From assembly GCF_004115265.2 (NCBI RefSeq), contig NC_046301.1, positions 39,892,714-39,956,713 on the forward strand: a stretch of 64,000 bases of DNA, read 5' to 3'. A program made the position numbers and the translations under genes. The stretch is from Rhinolophus ferrumequinum (lineage: Eukaryota > Chordata > Mammalia > Chiroptera > Rhinolophidae). The notes under the pieces were generated by a model. That model worked only from the letters and a program-made list of their open reading frames with translations, ran no database searches and had not been told where the DNA came from. Shown here piece by piece: positions 17,759-30,000 of the stretch; position 1 is the stretch's first letter; every line of letters starts with the position of its first letter.

Positions 17759-17849
17759 GCCTTCAAAATCCGGAGTCTGTGGCTTGATTCCACCTGTGCA
17801 GAGGTACTTTCCCACAGCGCGTCCATTGAGTGACACCTCGGCGGCGGAA

Positions 17850-18037
17850 AGGAGCGGAGGCTGTGGCGTCCAGAAGGGGCTTGAACTCTGAGAGGCGGGC
17901 TGGGCCTTAGCCAATGGGCTGAGGGAATCGAGAAGGAGGCGGGGCTTCTCCCGGCCAATAGGTGGACGCGCTCTCGTTGCCGCTCTATGACGCTCCGCCC
18001 CGACTCGCTGGTCCCAGAAGGCGTCGGGTTTCCCAAG
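17850..18037 (+). promoter_or_regulatory. RAVER1: RAVER1 CpG-rich TATA-less promoter with two CCAAT boxes
   Basis: GC- and CpG-rich DNA directly upstream of the RAVER1 start, with CCAAT at 17911-17915 and 17955-17959 and GGCGG/GGGCGG Sp1-like boxes. The CpG richness continues through exon 1 to about 18460. No TATA box is seen, which suits a housekeeping promoter. Confidence 0.65.
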
Positions 18038-21000
18038 ATGGCGGCCGACGTGTCCGTTACTCACCGGCCCCCGCTGAGTCCGGAGGCTGGGGCCGAGGTT
18101 GAAGCCGACGATGCCGCGGAGCGCCGAGCGCCCGAAGAAGAACTGCCGCCGCTAGATCCAGAGGAGATCAGGAAACGCTTGGAACACACCGAGCGCCAGT
18201 TCCGTAACCGCCGCAAGATACTGATCCGGGGCCTCCCGGGGGACGTGACCAACCAGGTATGGGGGGGCGGTGTGGGAGCGTGGCGGGGAAATACCACCGT
18301 ACGCGTGCGCGGGGGTACCCGAGCAACACCAACGCTGGCGTGCGCAGGGGGGAACGGGAGAATCCAAGCGCGGGATCCACGCGGGTTTGGGAGAGACCAA
18401 GAGCGGGTTGTGGGGGGAGGGTATGGAGGGAGAAACCAACTTTGGGCTGAGGGAGGATGTTGCTAGGGGCGACCACAGGCTTGGACAAGACCAAGTGATT
18501 GAAGTGGGCGGGGAATGAAAGGGGGCGGGCAGCTTTGGGGGGTTGTGAATGGGCAGCTAGAGTGAGAATGTGGAAATAGGGATGCCAGTTGCTCTCTGCT
18601 CTGATTGTGTTTTTCCTCATTCTCCTCAACATGAGGTGGTGGGACCTCATAGCCAGCAGTTTCAGAATTGTTTAGAGTATGCCTTTCTTTGTTAGTACGC
18701 ATTTATTAATGTCTCTTAGAGATCTGGAAGCTGTAGCAGTTTCTGGGGTCTTTCTTCCCTCAAAGCCCCCGGATTAATTTGGAAAAATGGCGTCTTCTGT
18801 CCCCAGCCCACAGACCTGAAGGAAAAGAGGGGCGAGTGTTCTGTGGAGCGGCCCCTTGGCTGATTTGGCCAGGAGTGCCCTTCTCTTGGGGCCTATGTAG
18901 CACAGGGCTTTCTAGTGCTCTTTGGACCCAAGGAGATCGCATCTGGTCTGCCCTGCCCTGTGGTGGTGGAATGGATTCTTTCTTCCTGTTACTGAGAATT
19001 CCTGCTCTCTGGCCTACAAGCACATCTGCTACTGGCTCACCCTGCCTGTAGGTGGGGACATGGCTAGTGGGGCCCCCGGAGTGTTGAGACAAGCATGACT
19101 TGGGATCAGACCTGCGGCAGGCGCCACTAAGCATGGTTTTCTAGAGCTGGCCCTCCTCCTGGCACCTGCCATCTCTCAGCTGGGAACATGCAGTCTCTCC
19201 TGCTGGGTGTACAGTGTGTCTGGCACAAGCAGGCCCCAGAGCCTCGCCTCTGCAACTGGCTTGCAAGAAGGCGGCCCTGTCAGCAGGAGGGAATTGAGAA
19301 GCATATGAAGCCACAAAATGTGGCTTAAAGTACACAAGGTCCCCATTCAGGTATCCCTGGGTGGCATTCCTGCTGCTGCCATGACCAACCCCAAGACCTT
19401 CGACAAGTTCCTTCACATCTCTGAGCCTCACTTTCCTCATCTGCAAAATGAGTTTGTTAATAACCTAACTTGTAATGTTGCAAACAGCCAGTCTTGCCAA
19501 TCCAGGGTCAGAACTGTTAAACAACTTCCCTAAGGGCATATGGCAGAGATGGGACTTGAACTCAGACCTACCTGGCTCTCTAAGAGCATGTTGTGTTGGT
19601 TAAGAGCAGGGGGTCTGCAGATAGATTCTGAATCCCAGCACTGCCAGGTATGGCCTCAGTGGCCTTGGCAAGTAACTGCTCTGTGTTTCAGTTTCCTCCA
19701 TTGTAAAATGGGGGATGTAATGGATCTGCCTTCATAGCTGGTCCACATGAAGGTGGCACTGGATTGCTCTGTTAAGCCCCTGATGACTCTCTGTCCTTTG
19801 GCTTCTGTCTCCACAGGAAGTGCACGACCTGCTCAGCGACTATGAGCTCAAGTACTGTTTTGTGGACAAATACAAAGGGACAGGTTTGTGGGGTTGTGGG
19901 GTGGGCTAGTGGCAAGGGGTGACAGTTCCTGAAGCCGGGAGCGTTCTGGCCCAGTGTCTCCTCTCCTGAATTTTCGGCCCAACGTTGCTCCCTAGGCCAG
20001 CACAGGACAGACGCTTGCCCCCATCTGTCCCTCGTCTTCGGTGCTCATCATGGGGAGCCTTGATGTCCCCACTTCAGGCTGCTTAGCCAGGTAGCTGATC
20101 ACTGGGCTCCCCTGCTGCCCACGACACCCCTCCCAGCAAGCCAGTCACCCAGGCCCGTCTAGTCTTCTTCAAGCTCTCCAGAACAATAGGTGGCCCTTCA
20201 TCTCTGCCAAAATGGCCTCTCTGCCTCCATGATTTCACGCCCCTGTTTGCCCCTTCCCCAGGCAGCCAGGGCTGGTCAAATCTGATCAATCTGATTGCAA
20301 ATCTGATCAAACCTGATCCCAACCCTGATCCTTTTGTTCACTCAAAAGCTGTCTGAGGCTTCTCCTGACACTATCTTACAAGGATGTACCCCAGCCTTAC
20401 CTCAGGCACCCATAAGCTTCCAGGCTATTCCCTGTGACACTGTTCTTAGCTGTCTCCTCTTCCATCTAGGTAGCAGCAGGCAGCTCCTTACAGTGCCCTC
20501 TCCCCATCATAGCATTGACCACCCTGGGTGGTCATTGCTGGCTCACTCACCTGGCCTCCTGCACTCAGTGGTCAGCTTCATAAGAACAGAGACAGATTTT
20601 GTCAGCCTTGGCCGCCCCCCACTAGTGTGGGAGGCCCTCTGTGGTTGTCTTTGTCCTCCAAGCATTGTGCTGGGTATTCAGCCTCCCAGGGCCTTTGTTT
20701 ACAATCTGTCACATTGGTGAGAAGGAAGTGAGGACAGGTGACCCCTGGAAACTTATCTGGTGGGCTGAGGTAGTGGCTAAGCTCTTGGACCCTTGAGGCA
20801 AATGGACCTGGGTTTGAGTGATCTGTCCTCACTCTGTGGCCATAGGCAAGTGATTCACCCTTCCTGAGCCTCAGTTTTCTCAAATTGGGTGTGACCGGCT
20901 TGGGTTGGTCACATTAAGATATCTAAAAAAGGCTGGGGGTGCCTGGCACATAGTAGGTGCTTAGTAAATATCGATGGGGCAATGAGACAACTGTTTACTA

Positions 21001-24000
21001 AGCACCTCGTATGCATATATGCCAGGTATTGAGGATCCAGAGGTTAAGAGACTCATTCATACCGTCTTTCAATAAATACTGAATGCCAATATGTGCGGGG
21101 CCATGAGGACACCCCGCACTCATGGCCCTGTGGACCAGAGACAGTCTAGTCTGGGGAGCAGATATTATTCAAACAACTGCAGACATGAAGGTGCAGTGGT
21201 CATGGGACCAGAAGCTACAGAGAGCTGGGCCCTGAAACAGGAGCAGTCAGGGTAGGCTTTGTGAGGATGACATGATTTTTGCAGTCAGATTAAAGGGGGG
21301 GTTGGGGTTAACTGGGTGAAGGGGGGTGGGGGCCAGTATTCCACGTTCGGGGAAAAGCAGGTGCAAAGGCCTGAGGGGGGTTGTGCCCAGCATGGTCCAG
21401 GAAGTAGCAGTAGGAGATGGGAGAGGAGGTCAACAAGGCCACAGGGCCAGGCCACAAAGGCTCCCCTGGCCCCAGTATTGAGAAGCCCCTGGACAAGGGC
21501 ATGGCACAATCCGATTCTCATTTTGAAAAACTCCCTGTTGCTGGTGGGTAGACAGCAAACCAGGAGTGGCAGTGGGACCAAGGCTGAGGCAGGGCTCAGA
21601 TATGAGGTGTTAGTGACCTGAAAAGGCAATGAGGAAGAGTGGGGCTCTAGTCCACCTGGATTCAAGTCTAGGCTTCTCCCCTTGGGCAGGGAGATGCTGT
21701 TTTAGACCCATTTCCTTGCTGACACAATGGTCGTTATGAGGAATAAGTTATTCCCATTTGACAGATGGGGAAACAGACCCCAAAACCACGCGGGCTAGAG
21801 TTGAAACCCAGGCTCCAGTCACCACATGCTTAACCACTGCCCTATATGTCCCGCAAGTTGTGCATGTAGTTCCTATATATTACCAAGCCAGGTGCACAGT
21901 AGGTGAGAGGGCAGCTGAGCTCACGAGTAGGGGAGTGTTACTGTGGGTTGCAAGCAGGGGTAGGGGTAAGGGCAGGGAGCAGGCTTCCTGGAGGTAGGAG
22001 GCACCCGTGCAAGGCTGGCAACTATCCAGTTGGCTGTGGCCTGAGATGTCCTGGTTGGTCAGTATTCTGAGGTCACGTGGTTTAGAGGGAAGTGGGGGTG
22101 GGGCGGAGGGGCAGGCCCTCAGGACCCCCACTGACCCACACCTCCTTCTGCTGCAGCCTTCGTGACCCTGCTGAACGGGGAGCAGGCTGAGGCCGCCATC
22201 AGCACCTTTCACCAGAGCCACCTGCGGGAGCGCGAGCTGTCGGTGCAGCTGCAGCCCACAGATGCCCTGCTCTGCGTGGCCAACCTGCCCCCCAGCCTCA
22301 CGCAGCAGCAGTTCGAGGAGCTGGTACGGCCCTTCGGCAGCCTGGAGCGCTGCTTCCTGGTCTACAGTGAGCGCACTGGCCACTCCAAGGGTTATGGCTT
22401 CGCTGAGTACATGAAGAAGGACTCAGCTGCCCGCGCCAAGTCGGACCTGTTGGGCAAGCCGCTGGGCCAACGCACCCTCTATGTGCACTGGACAGATGCG
22501 GGGCAGCTGACGCCCGCCCTGCTCCACTCCCGCTGCCTCTGTGTCGACCGTCTGCCGCCCGGCTTCAGTGATGTGGATGCCCTGTGCCGGGCGCTGTCAG
22601 CTGTCCACACACCCACCTTCTGCCAGGTGAGCCTGTGCCTGGAGTGGGGCCTTCGGGAGCAGGCCCAGTGCACCTGGGAGGGGTCCTTTGACGTCACCTG
22701 CCTTCTCTAGTCTCCTGGGTCCCTTTTCAGTAAAGCCTTTGACGACACCACTTTGGGGTTCCTGTTAGAGAGGCCATGTGGTATAGTGGGTGACAGCTCA
22801 GATAGGAGCCAGATGATGGGGATTCAAATCCCTGCACTCCCTCTAGCGACTGGCTTAACCTTGCTGGCCTTGGTCTCCCCCTGTGAGGTGCAGGTGAGGC
22901 TGCTTTTGTAAAAGTTGGGCGCGAGGCTTGTTTACCCCTCATCCACTTGCACTGCTGTACTCTTCAGATGTTTGTGGAGCATCTGCTGGGTCTCAGGCCC
23001 CAGGCCCAGCTTTAAGGAGGCTGCTCTGGAGAAGTCCACAGTCTGTTTAAGCCTTGAGGTCAGGTCGCGTACTTGACCAGGTCCCAGCCCTGCTCTGTGA
23101 CTCCGGGCCGGTCACTTGCTATCTGGGCCTCAGTTTCCTTCATAAGAAGCAATTTGATACTCATGAGTAGGGTAACAAAATAATCCCTGGTTCATCCAAG
23201 TCCCATTTGTCAGGCACTTCCATATGTGGGCCCAGCCCCATGACAGGCGCAGTGCGGTGAGAATAGGCCAAGCCCAGCCCTTGGCGAGTCCCAGATGACC
23301 CCCAAGGTGGACATTCCTTCAGCACGCACTGGGTTCTGGACACATTATTGCAATCCCTTCATCCTGTAACAGCCCAGAGAGGCAGGTATTATTCCCATTT
23401 TCAGGTGGGGACACTAAGGCACAGAGGGTTCAAGTGACATGTCCCAGGTCATACAGTCAGGGAGTGGCAGAGCCAGGCTGGCTCCAAAGCCTCAGGCCAG
23501 CCTGGAGAAAGCTGGGATCTGGCTCAGATGGGACAGTCCTGGGCTCTGACCCCAGCTCTGTGGCCTTGAGTGGGGCCCGCTCCTCTTGTGTAAATGGGTG
23601 TTAGCACCTAGGGAATCAGGCAACTGTAGGACGCTCTCCCCTTGCTCCCACAGTGGTCATTCATGTTCTTGCACCTACTTCATGCGCCAGGCCCTGGGCG
23701 GGGCTCGGGACACAGATGAATTCGCTTGGTGCCCACATCCCCTTGAGGTGGCAGAGGATGGCAGGGCCATGACCAACTAAAAGTTCTCTCTCTGAGCCTC
23801 AGATTCCCCATTTGGAAATGGAGTTAGCATCGGTTTGTGATTAAGTTATTGTGAATGGTTGCCTGTTCGTTCCTCCTCTTAAGTTAGGTGTCCTGGTTGA
23901 ATGGAGGCCGGGTTCCAAAGTCAGGCAGGTTGAGGTTTGAGCCTCAGTTCTCCTATTTAGGAGCCATGTGGCCTTGGCTGCCCTTTGACCTCTGATCTCT

Positions 24001-27000
24001 CTCTTTTCATCGGTAAGATGGGTGTGATTATGAGAAGATACGCATCTGGGCCTTGATAACGGGGCCTGGCCGGAGGTGGGCTGATGGCCAGAGCCTGCCT
24101 TGCCTGGACACTCAGAGCAGGTGTTGGCCCTGGCCGACAGCCTCCCCGAGCTGCTGTGCCTGGAGTGGGACCCTCCTCTTTCCCTGTTGAGCATCTGATT
24201 GAATCTCCACAACCACCCTGTGAATTGGGTCATTGCTGCCCAAACCGAGGGCCAGGAATGGGCATATATAGGGACCTGCCCAGGCCAGCCAGCCACTTAG
24301 ATGTAGGCTGGGAGTCAAGGTCAGGCAGCTGACTTGGGGGGCCATGCTCTTAACTGGGTGCCCCTGCCTCCCAAGACAGCCGGGTGCCAAGCTGAGAGTT
24401 TGTGCTGTCCTCTGAGGGGGATCTTTATTTTTCAACATCAAGATGAGACTGCTAAGGAGATCCCATACCAACCCACTTTAGTGCACTTTTGCCATTTATT
24501 TACAGGCCAATTTACATGTCATCATTACTTTATTTCATTACAAAGTTGCTTAAAAAACTTGAATGCTGTAGACATGTATAAAGTAGGTTTCACAAGACTG
24601 TGTGTGTTACAAAAAGCCTTTTCTGTTTGTTTAATTTTCTGAATGGGCAGTCCAATCCCGTTTGGAAATGCACGATCCAGGGTAAAGGCTCCCTCCCGGC
24701 CCCCCAGCGCTTTTTCCTGAAGCCCCTGCTCACACTTGTTTGTTGTATTCATATATATGTTCCTGCGTTCCCCTTTTTTTTTTTAATCAATTTTATTGGG
24801 GAATATTGGGGAACAGTGTGTTTCTCCAGGGCCCGTCAGCTCCAAGTCGTTGTCCTTCAGTCTAGTTGTGGAGGACGCAGCTCACTGGCCCATGTGGGAA
24901 TCGAACCGGCAACCCTCGTGCTGTAACCAACTGAACCATCCAGCCACCCTGCATTCCTCATTTCTTGACTCAGTTAATGCCGTGCCGGCATTGGTTTGGG
25001 TTTTTCCATTCGCTTTGTTTTGGGCATCTTTCCTTGTTCAGACATGAGAGCTTTCTTGTTCTTTCTGCGGCTGCACCATATTCCGTTTTATGGACTCTGT
25101 GCTACTCCCTCCCACTGGTCATGGTGTTGGTCTCACACCGTACCACAACTGGCCGTACATCACTTGGAACCCAGAGGAACGGCATTGATTCTCGGGACAG
25201 CTATCGTCACGCCAAGGTGGCCCGTCCCACTAAGGGAAGCAGCCTCCCCGTGTTTGATGCCAGCTTCAGCTCTGTGGCCTGGGCAAGGGACTGCCCCTCT
25301 CTGAGCCTCAGTTTCCTTATCTGCAAAGTGGGCATGCTAATAGTGCCTGCATCTGGACTCAGTGAAGGGCCCAGCTGGGTGTTTTCACAGTATCTGCGCA
25401 CCCTGGGACAGTCCCCACACACAATTCCAGCACCCATAGTGCCCTGAAAACCAAGAGGTCTGTTTGCTGAGTTGGTGGCAGACTCACCTGGCAGCGAAGA
25501 ACTGATGTGGGGCCGTCTGTGACCTTTCTCTTTGTATCTTGCTGCAGAGCTATTTGTGTGTTTGATTTTCAGGGAGCCCTGGAGCCCACTGAGGGCGACT
25601 GCTATGTAATACGCAGTATGTGTGGCATTCTCCCTTTCTCATCTCCAAAAAATTCTCAGTCCTGGAACACATCTGGCCCCAGGGTCTGGAGGAGGAGCTT
25701 TGGACCTGAAGTACCAAGTGACTGCTGTCAGGGCAGGTGAAGAGGCCTCTCTGGCCTGCCTATGACCACGCCTCTGTTCCGATGGCTCACTGGCTGTGTG
25801 ACCTTTCACCACCAGCCTCCAGCCTGAGCTCAGAGGCCATGTGCCTCACCTCCCAGCCCTGGCTGCAGTGCCCTCCACCTGAGGCTCCTGATTTCATGGC
25901 CTCCCAAGCCACCCACCTGTTTTCTAGCCAGCCCTCCTCCCACCTCTGCAACCTGAGCTCACCACTCCCATCTTGGGGCCTTGGCTGAGCCAAAGTGTTG
26001 GCAAGAGGCCCAAAGCAGTTGACCACTGTGAGGCGGGGCCCAGCTCTGCCCTCCAACTTGCTGTGTGACCTTGAATATGCTGACCTCTCTGAGACTCAGT
26101 TGCCCCCTAGAAAGTAGGTAGGATGCAGCCTCCCAGGGCCGTTGAGAAGATTCAGCGAACTAATGCAGGAATGGGGGCCGGAACAGTATCCCCATTGGCG
26201 CAGTATCTACCCTCTCGGGGGTTCGCTGTCACAATCAGGATCTGCATCTGTTCACTATTCTCATTCTGTGTGAGAGTGGTCACTGCCCCCTGGGCCCTCA
26301 CCTCTGCATCCCCACCCCCTAGCTGGCGTACGGCCAGGACGGGCAGCTGAAGGGCTTCGCTGTGCTGGAGTACGAGACGGCCGAGATGGCTGAAGAGGCA
26401 CAGCAGCGGGCAAATGGCCTGGCCCTGGGGGGTAGCCACCTGCGTGTCTCCTTCTGCGCCCCCGGGCCCCCTGGTCGCAGCATGCTGGCTGCGCTCATCG
26501 CCGCCCAGGCCACGGTGAGTGTGTGTACAGCGGGTGGGGGGGGGATGGAGCAGGGGGCCAGACCCTCCTCCCTCAAGAAATCAGGGCCCCTGGTGGACAC
26601 CAGCTGGACTCGGGGGTTAACAGGGAGCGACAAGGCCCTCCCTCTGGCCGGGCAGGCCTCTGAAGTGCCCTCTGTTTTCTTCCTCAGGGCCCTCAATCGG
26701 GGGCAAAGGCCTCCTGCCTGAACCCAACATCCTGCAGCTGCTCAACAACCTGGGGCCCTCTGCTTCTCTACAGCTTTTGCTCAACCCCCTGCTCCACAGC
26801 AATGTGGGGGGCAAGCAGGGTAAGGTGGGTCAGGTGGGTGGCAGGCAGGGTCCCCAGCCTCTCAGAACCGGGCACCTCCCTGGGACCGTGTTCCCATCTG
26901 AGCTCCCAGTGATACGAGCCCCACGAGCGGGAGCTGGGATGAGACTGGAGGTCACCTGTGAGGGGTCGCAGGTGGGAGCCTTGCAGCCTGCAAAGAGGCA

Positions 27001-30000
27001 GGGTGGTGGAAAGAAGGGCTGTCCTTCCCCAGAGCAGACTTTCCCTTCCTGGGTCCTTCCTTTGGGCGAGTCATTTACCTTCTCCAAGCTTCAGGCCCAG
27101 GACTGTGTTTAATGGGGGAGAGGGGCTTCTATCCAGGGACCACCACCCATCTCCCGGTCTCCCCCCAGGTCTCCTGGGTGCCCCCCCGGCCATGCCACTG
27201 CTCACTGGGCCTGCCCTGTCCACGGCTCTACTGCAGCTGGCCCTGCAGACCCAGGGTCAGAAGGTAACGCAGCGGTGGGCCCGGGCTCCCTCCTCACCCA
27301 CATGTGCTCCCACAGCCCCTTTCGGTTTCAGACAGTATTTGCATCTGCCAATGGCCCGCCCTCACTGGGGTTGTGGGCTGTCTGGCTGTGTCTCTGGGGC
27401 TCAGTACGGGTCCTGGCCTGTCACAGGTGCTCAGGACTCAGCAAGTGACTCATTCTGGGGAAGAAAGTCCTGGCCCCACAGGGGAACAGAGGGGCCTCTC
27501 ACCCCCACCCCCGCAGTACAACTACACAGAGACATACAAAAATAGACGTAGACACACCCACATACGGACACCAATGTACATACATGGAGACATGCATACA
27601 GACACAAAAAATAGTGCGAGTGCACACAAACACGTGCCTCCCTATCTGGTTTTATCCCATGGGCCAAGTCAGTGACATGCATCTGTCTGATGATAACTGA
27701 CAGAATGGAGGTTGTGGGCTTGGCCCCTTATGTGGCTAAGTGTGACTGTGCTTCTGTGATAATCAGCAAGGGGGCTGGTGTGGGATGGTGGGTGCCTACA
27801 AGGACTCACGGTGTATGTCTTAGGTGACTGACAGTGTGGGGTGACAGGCTCTGATACACTGAGACCCGTGTTCCCTGGGTCTCCCCAAGGCCTTGGGTGG
27901 GCCCTGGCGTGTGGGAGGCTCTGGGTTACCATTGGCTGGCCGAATGTGTGATGGCTGGGGTGTCGCAGACACTGGGGGACACTGCATGTCTGCCTATGAT
28001 TGGCCATGGGACTGGAATCTGGGTGTGCTGGCAGGTGTGACTGCCAAGATCTTGGGTAACATCTGTCTACTGCCCAGGCCACACTGCCCTCATCTCCAGC
28101 TGACTATGCTCTGTCCCCAGAAGCCTGGGATCCTGGGAGACTCTCCCCTCGGCACCCTCCAGCCTGGGGCTCAGCCAGCTAACCCCCTCCTTGGGGAGCT
28201 ATCTGCAGGTAACACAGATCCTGCCCCTTCATCGTCTCTCTGGGCCCATCCTGCTTCCCCTTTCCTCACTGGGTGTGGTAAATTTCCAGCTGGGTGGCCT
28301 TGGGCAACCTCTCTGGGTCTGAGTGTCCTCATCTGTCAGTTGGGCTCCCCCTTCCTAGCACGTCCATGAGCGTTCTGGGAGCCGATGCACGGAGAGGGCT
28401 CTGCTCAATGCCCAGCACACAGTTGTCCCTCGGCTACTGACCCTGGTCCAAGCAGAGGCTCTCGAACCCTGGGAGGAAGGGTCTTGTATGGCTCTGTGGC
28501 TGACACCCTCTTTCTCTCTGTAGGGGGGGGCCTGCCGCCGGAGCTGCCACCTCGGCGAGGGAAGCCACCACCCTTGCTGCCGCCACTGCTTGGCCCCTCT
28601 GGGAGTGACCGGGAAACCATGGGCCTGGGTCCCCCAGCAGCCCAGCTCACTCCACCCCCTTCCTCTGTTGGGCTCCTAGGCACTGGCCTCAGAGGCCTCC
28701 AGAAAGACAGTGGGCCTCTGCCAACACCCCCCGGGGTAAGGTGCCATCCTACACCCAGCACCATTCCAGCCTCCTGCCCTGTGATGTTCCCCCTGCCAGG
28801 GCCCCTTGCAAACCCAGCCCTCCCGCCACAGGTCTCACTGCTGGGGGAGCCCCCCAAGGACTTCCGGATCCCCCTGAACCCGTACCTGAACCTACACAGC
28901 CTGCTCCCAGCCAGCAACCTGGCGGGTAAGGAGGCTCGAGGCTGGGGAGGCGCTGGGAGAAGCCGCCGCCCAGCTGAGGGCCCCCTGCCTAACCCCCAGC
29001 CCCTGGAGGTGGTGGCAGCAGCAAAGCCTTCCAGCTCAAGTCTCGCTTGCTCAGCCCTCTCACCAGTGCCCGCCTGCCCCCTGAACCAGGGCTTCCTGAC
29101 AGCTATGGCTTCGACTACCCCTCCGTGAGTACCTGCTTGCCCTGTGGTCAGCCCTCCCGAGGGCTGGATGCTGTGGCCCTTTGTGTCCTGGGAGGAAGTC
29201 ATTCTCCAAACCTATCTTTCTCTTGTACTCATTGTGCCAGGTCAAGCACTAGTGAGACAGCGAGGAATATGCTGGACACGGTCCCTGCCCTTCAGTTTCT
29301 TGTCTCTGTACCTCAGACCTTGCTTCCTGTCTGTCTTTTCTGCTGCACTTCTGCTGCACTTTCTGTCTTAGGCTGCACTTCTGCTTCTCCTTAGAGACGG
29401 GGTTCACCCTCTTATCTGTCTGCCCTTCTCCCCTCTCAGATTCCTGTCTCCGTCCTAGGAAACTGCTCCTTCTATGATGCCAACCTCTTTCAGGTCAGAT
29501 GTTACAGACTGGCCAACCCGCAGGCCACCTGTGTTATATTTGGCCCACACTGGAAAAATAACAAAATAAATGCTAACACCAGCATATAAATAATACAAGC
29601 ATTCACACAACTCAGATGCCCAGCTTACCTTGAAAACTCCGAACACCCGGCCCCGTTGGGGCCACATGCCTTCACAGAAATCTCTGGGTCCCAGGTGCAG
29701 CCACCCCCTGGGACAAGACACATCCTATCTCATTGCCTACCCTGTATCCTGAGTTTGCCCTCTACTTGAGAGGGAAGACTTCCCTGATAAGTCCCCGGCT
29801 GTGCCGGGGATGAGGTTGGGGCAGGCCCCAACACACTTCTCCCACTTTCATTCAGGACGTGGGACCTCGGCGGCTCTTCTCCCACCCACGGGAGCCAGCC
29901 CTTGGGCCTCATGGACCCCAGCCGACACAAAGTAAGAGCCATCCTGTCCATCACACCCTCCTGGATTTATCAGTTAGCTTTTGCTGCATAACAAGCAGTG

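Noticed and set aside
28385-29128. 247-codon frame across RAVER1 exons 8-10
   Set aside because: It is a chance read-through of introns. The conserved frame is recovered only with the GT-AG exons listed, and the tail of this frame is shifted relative to the RAVER1 protein.
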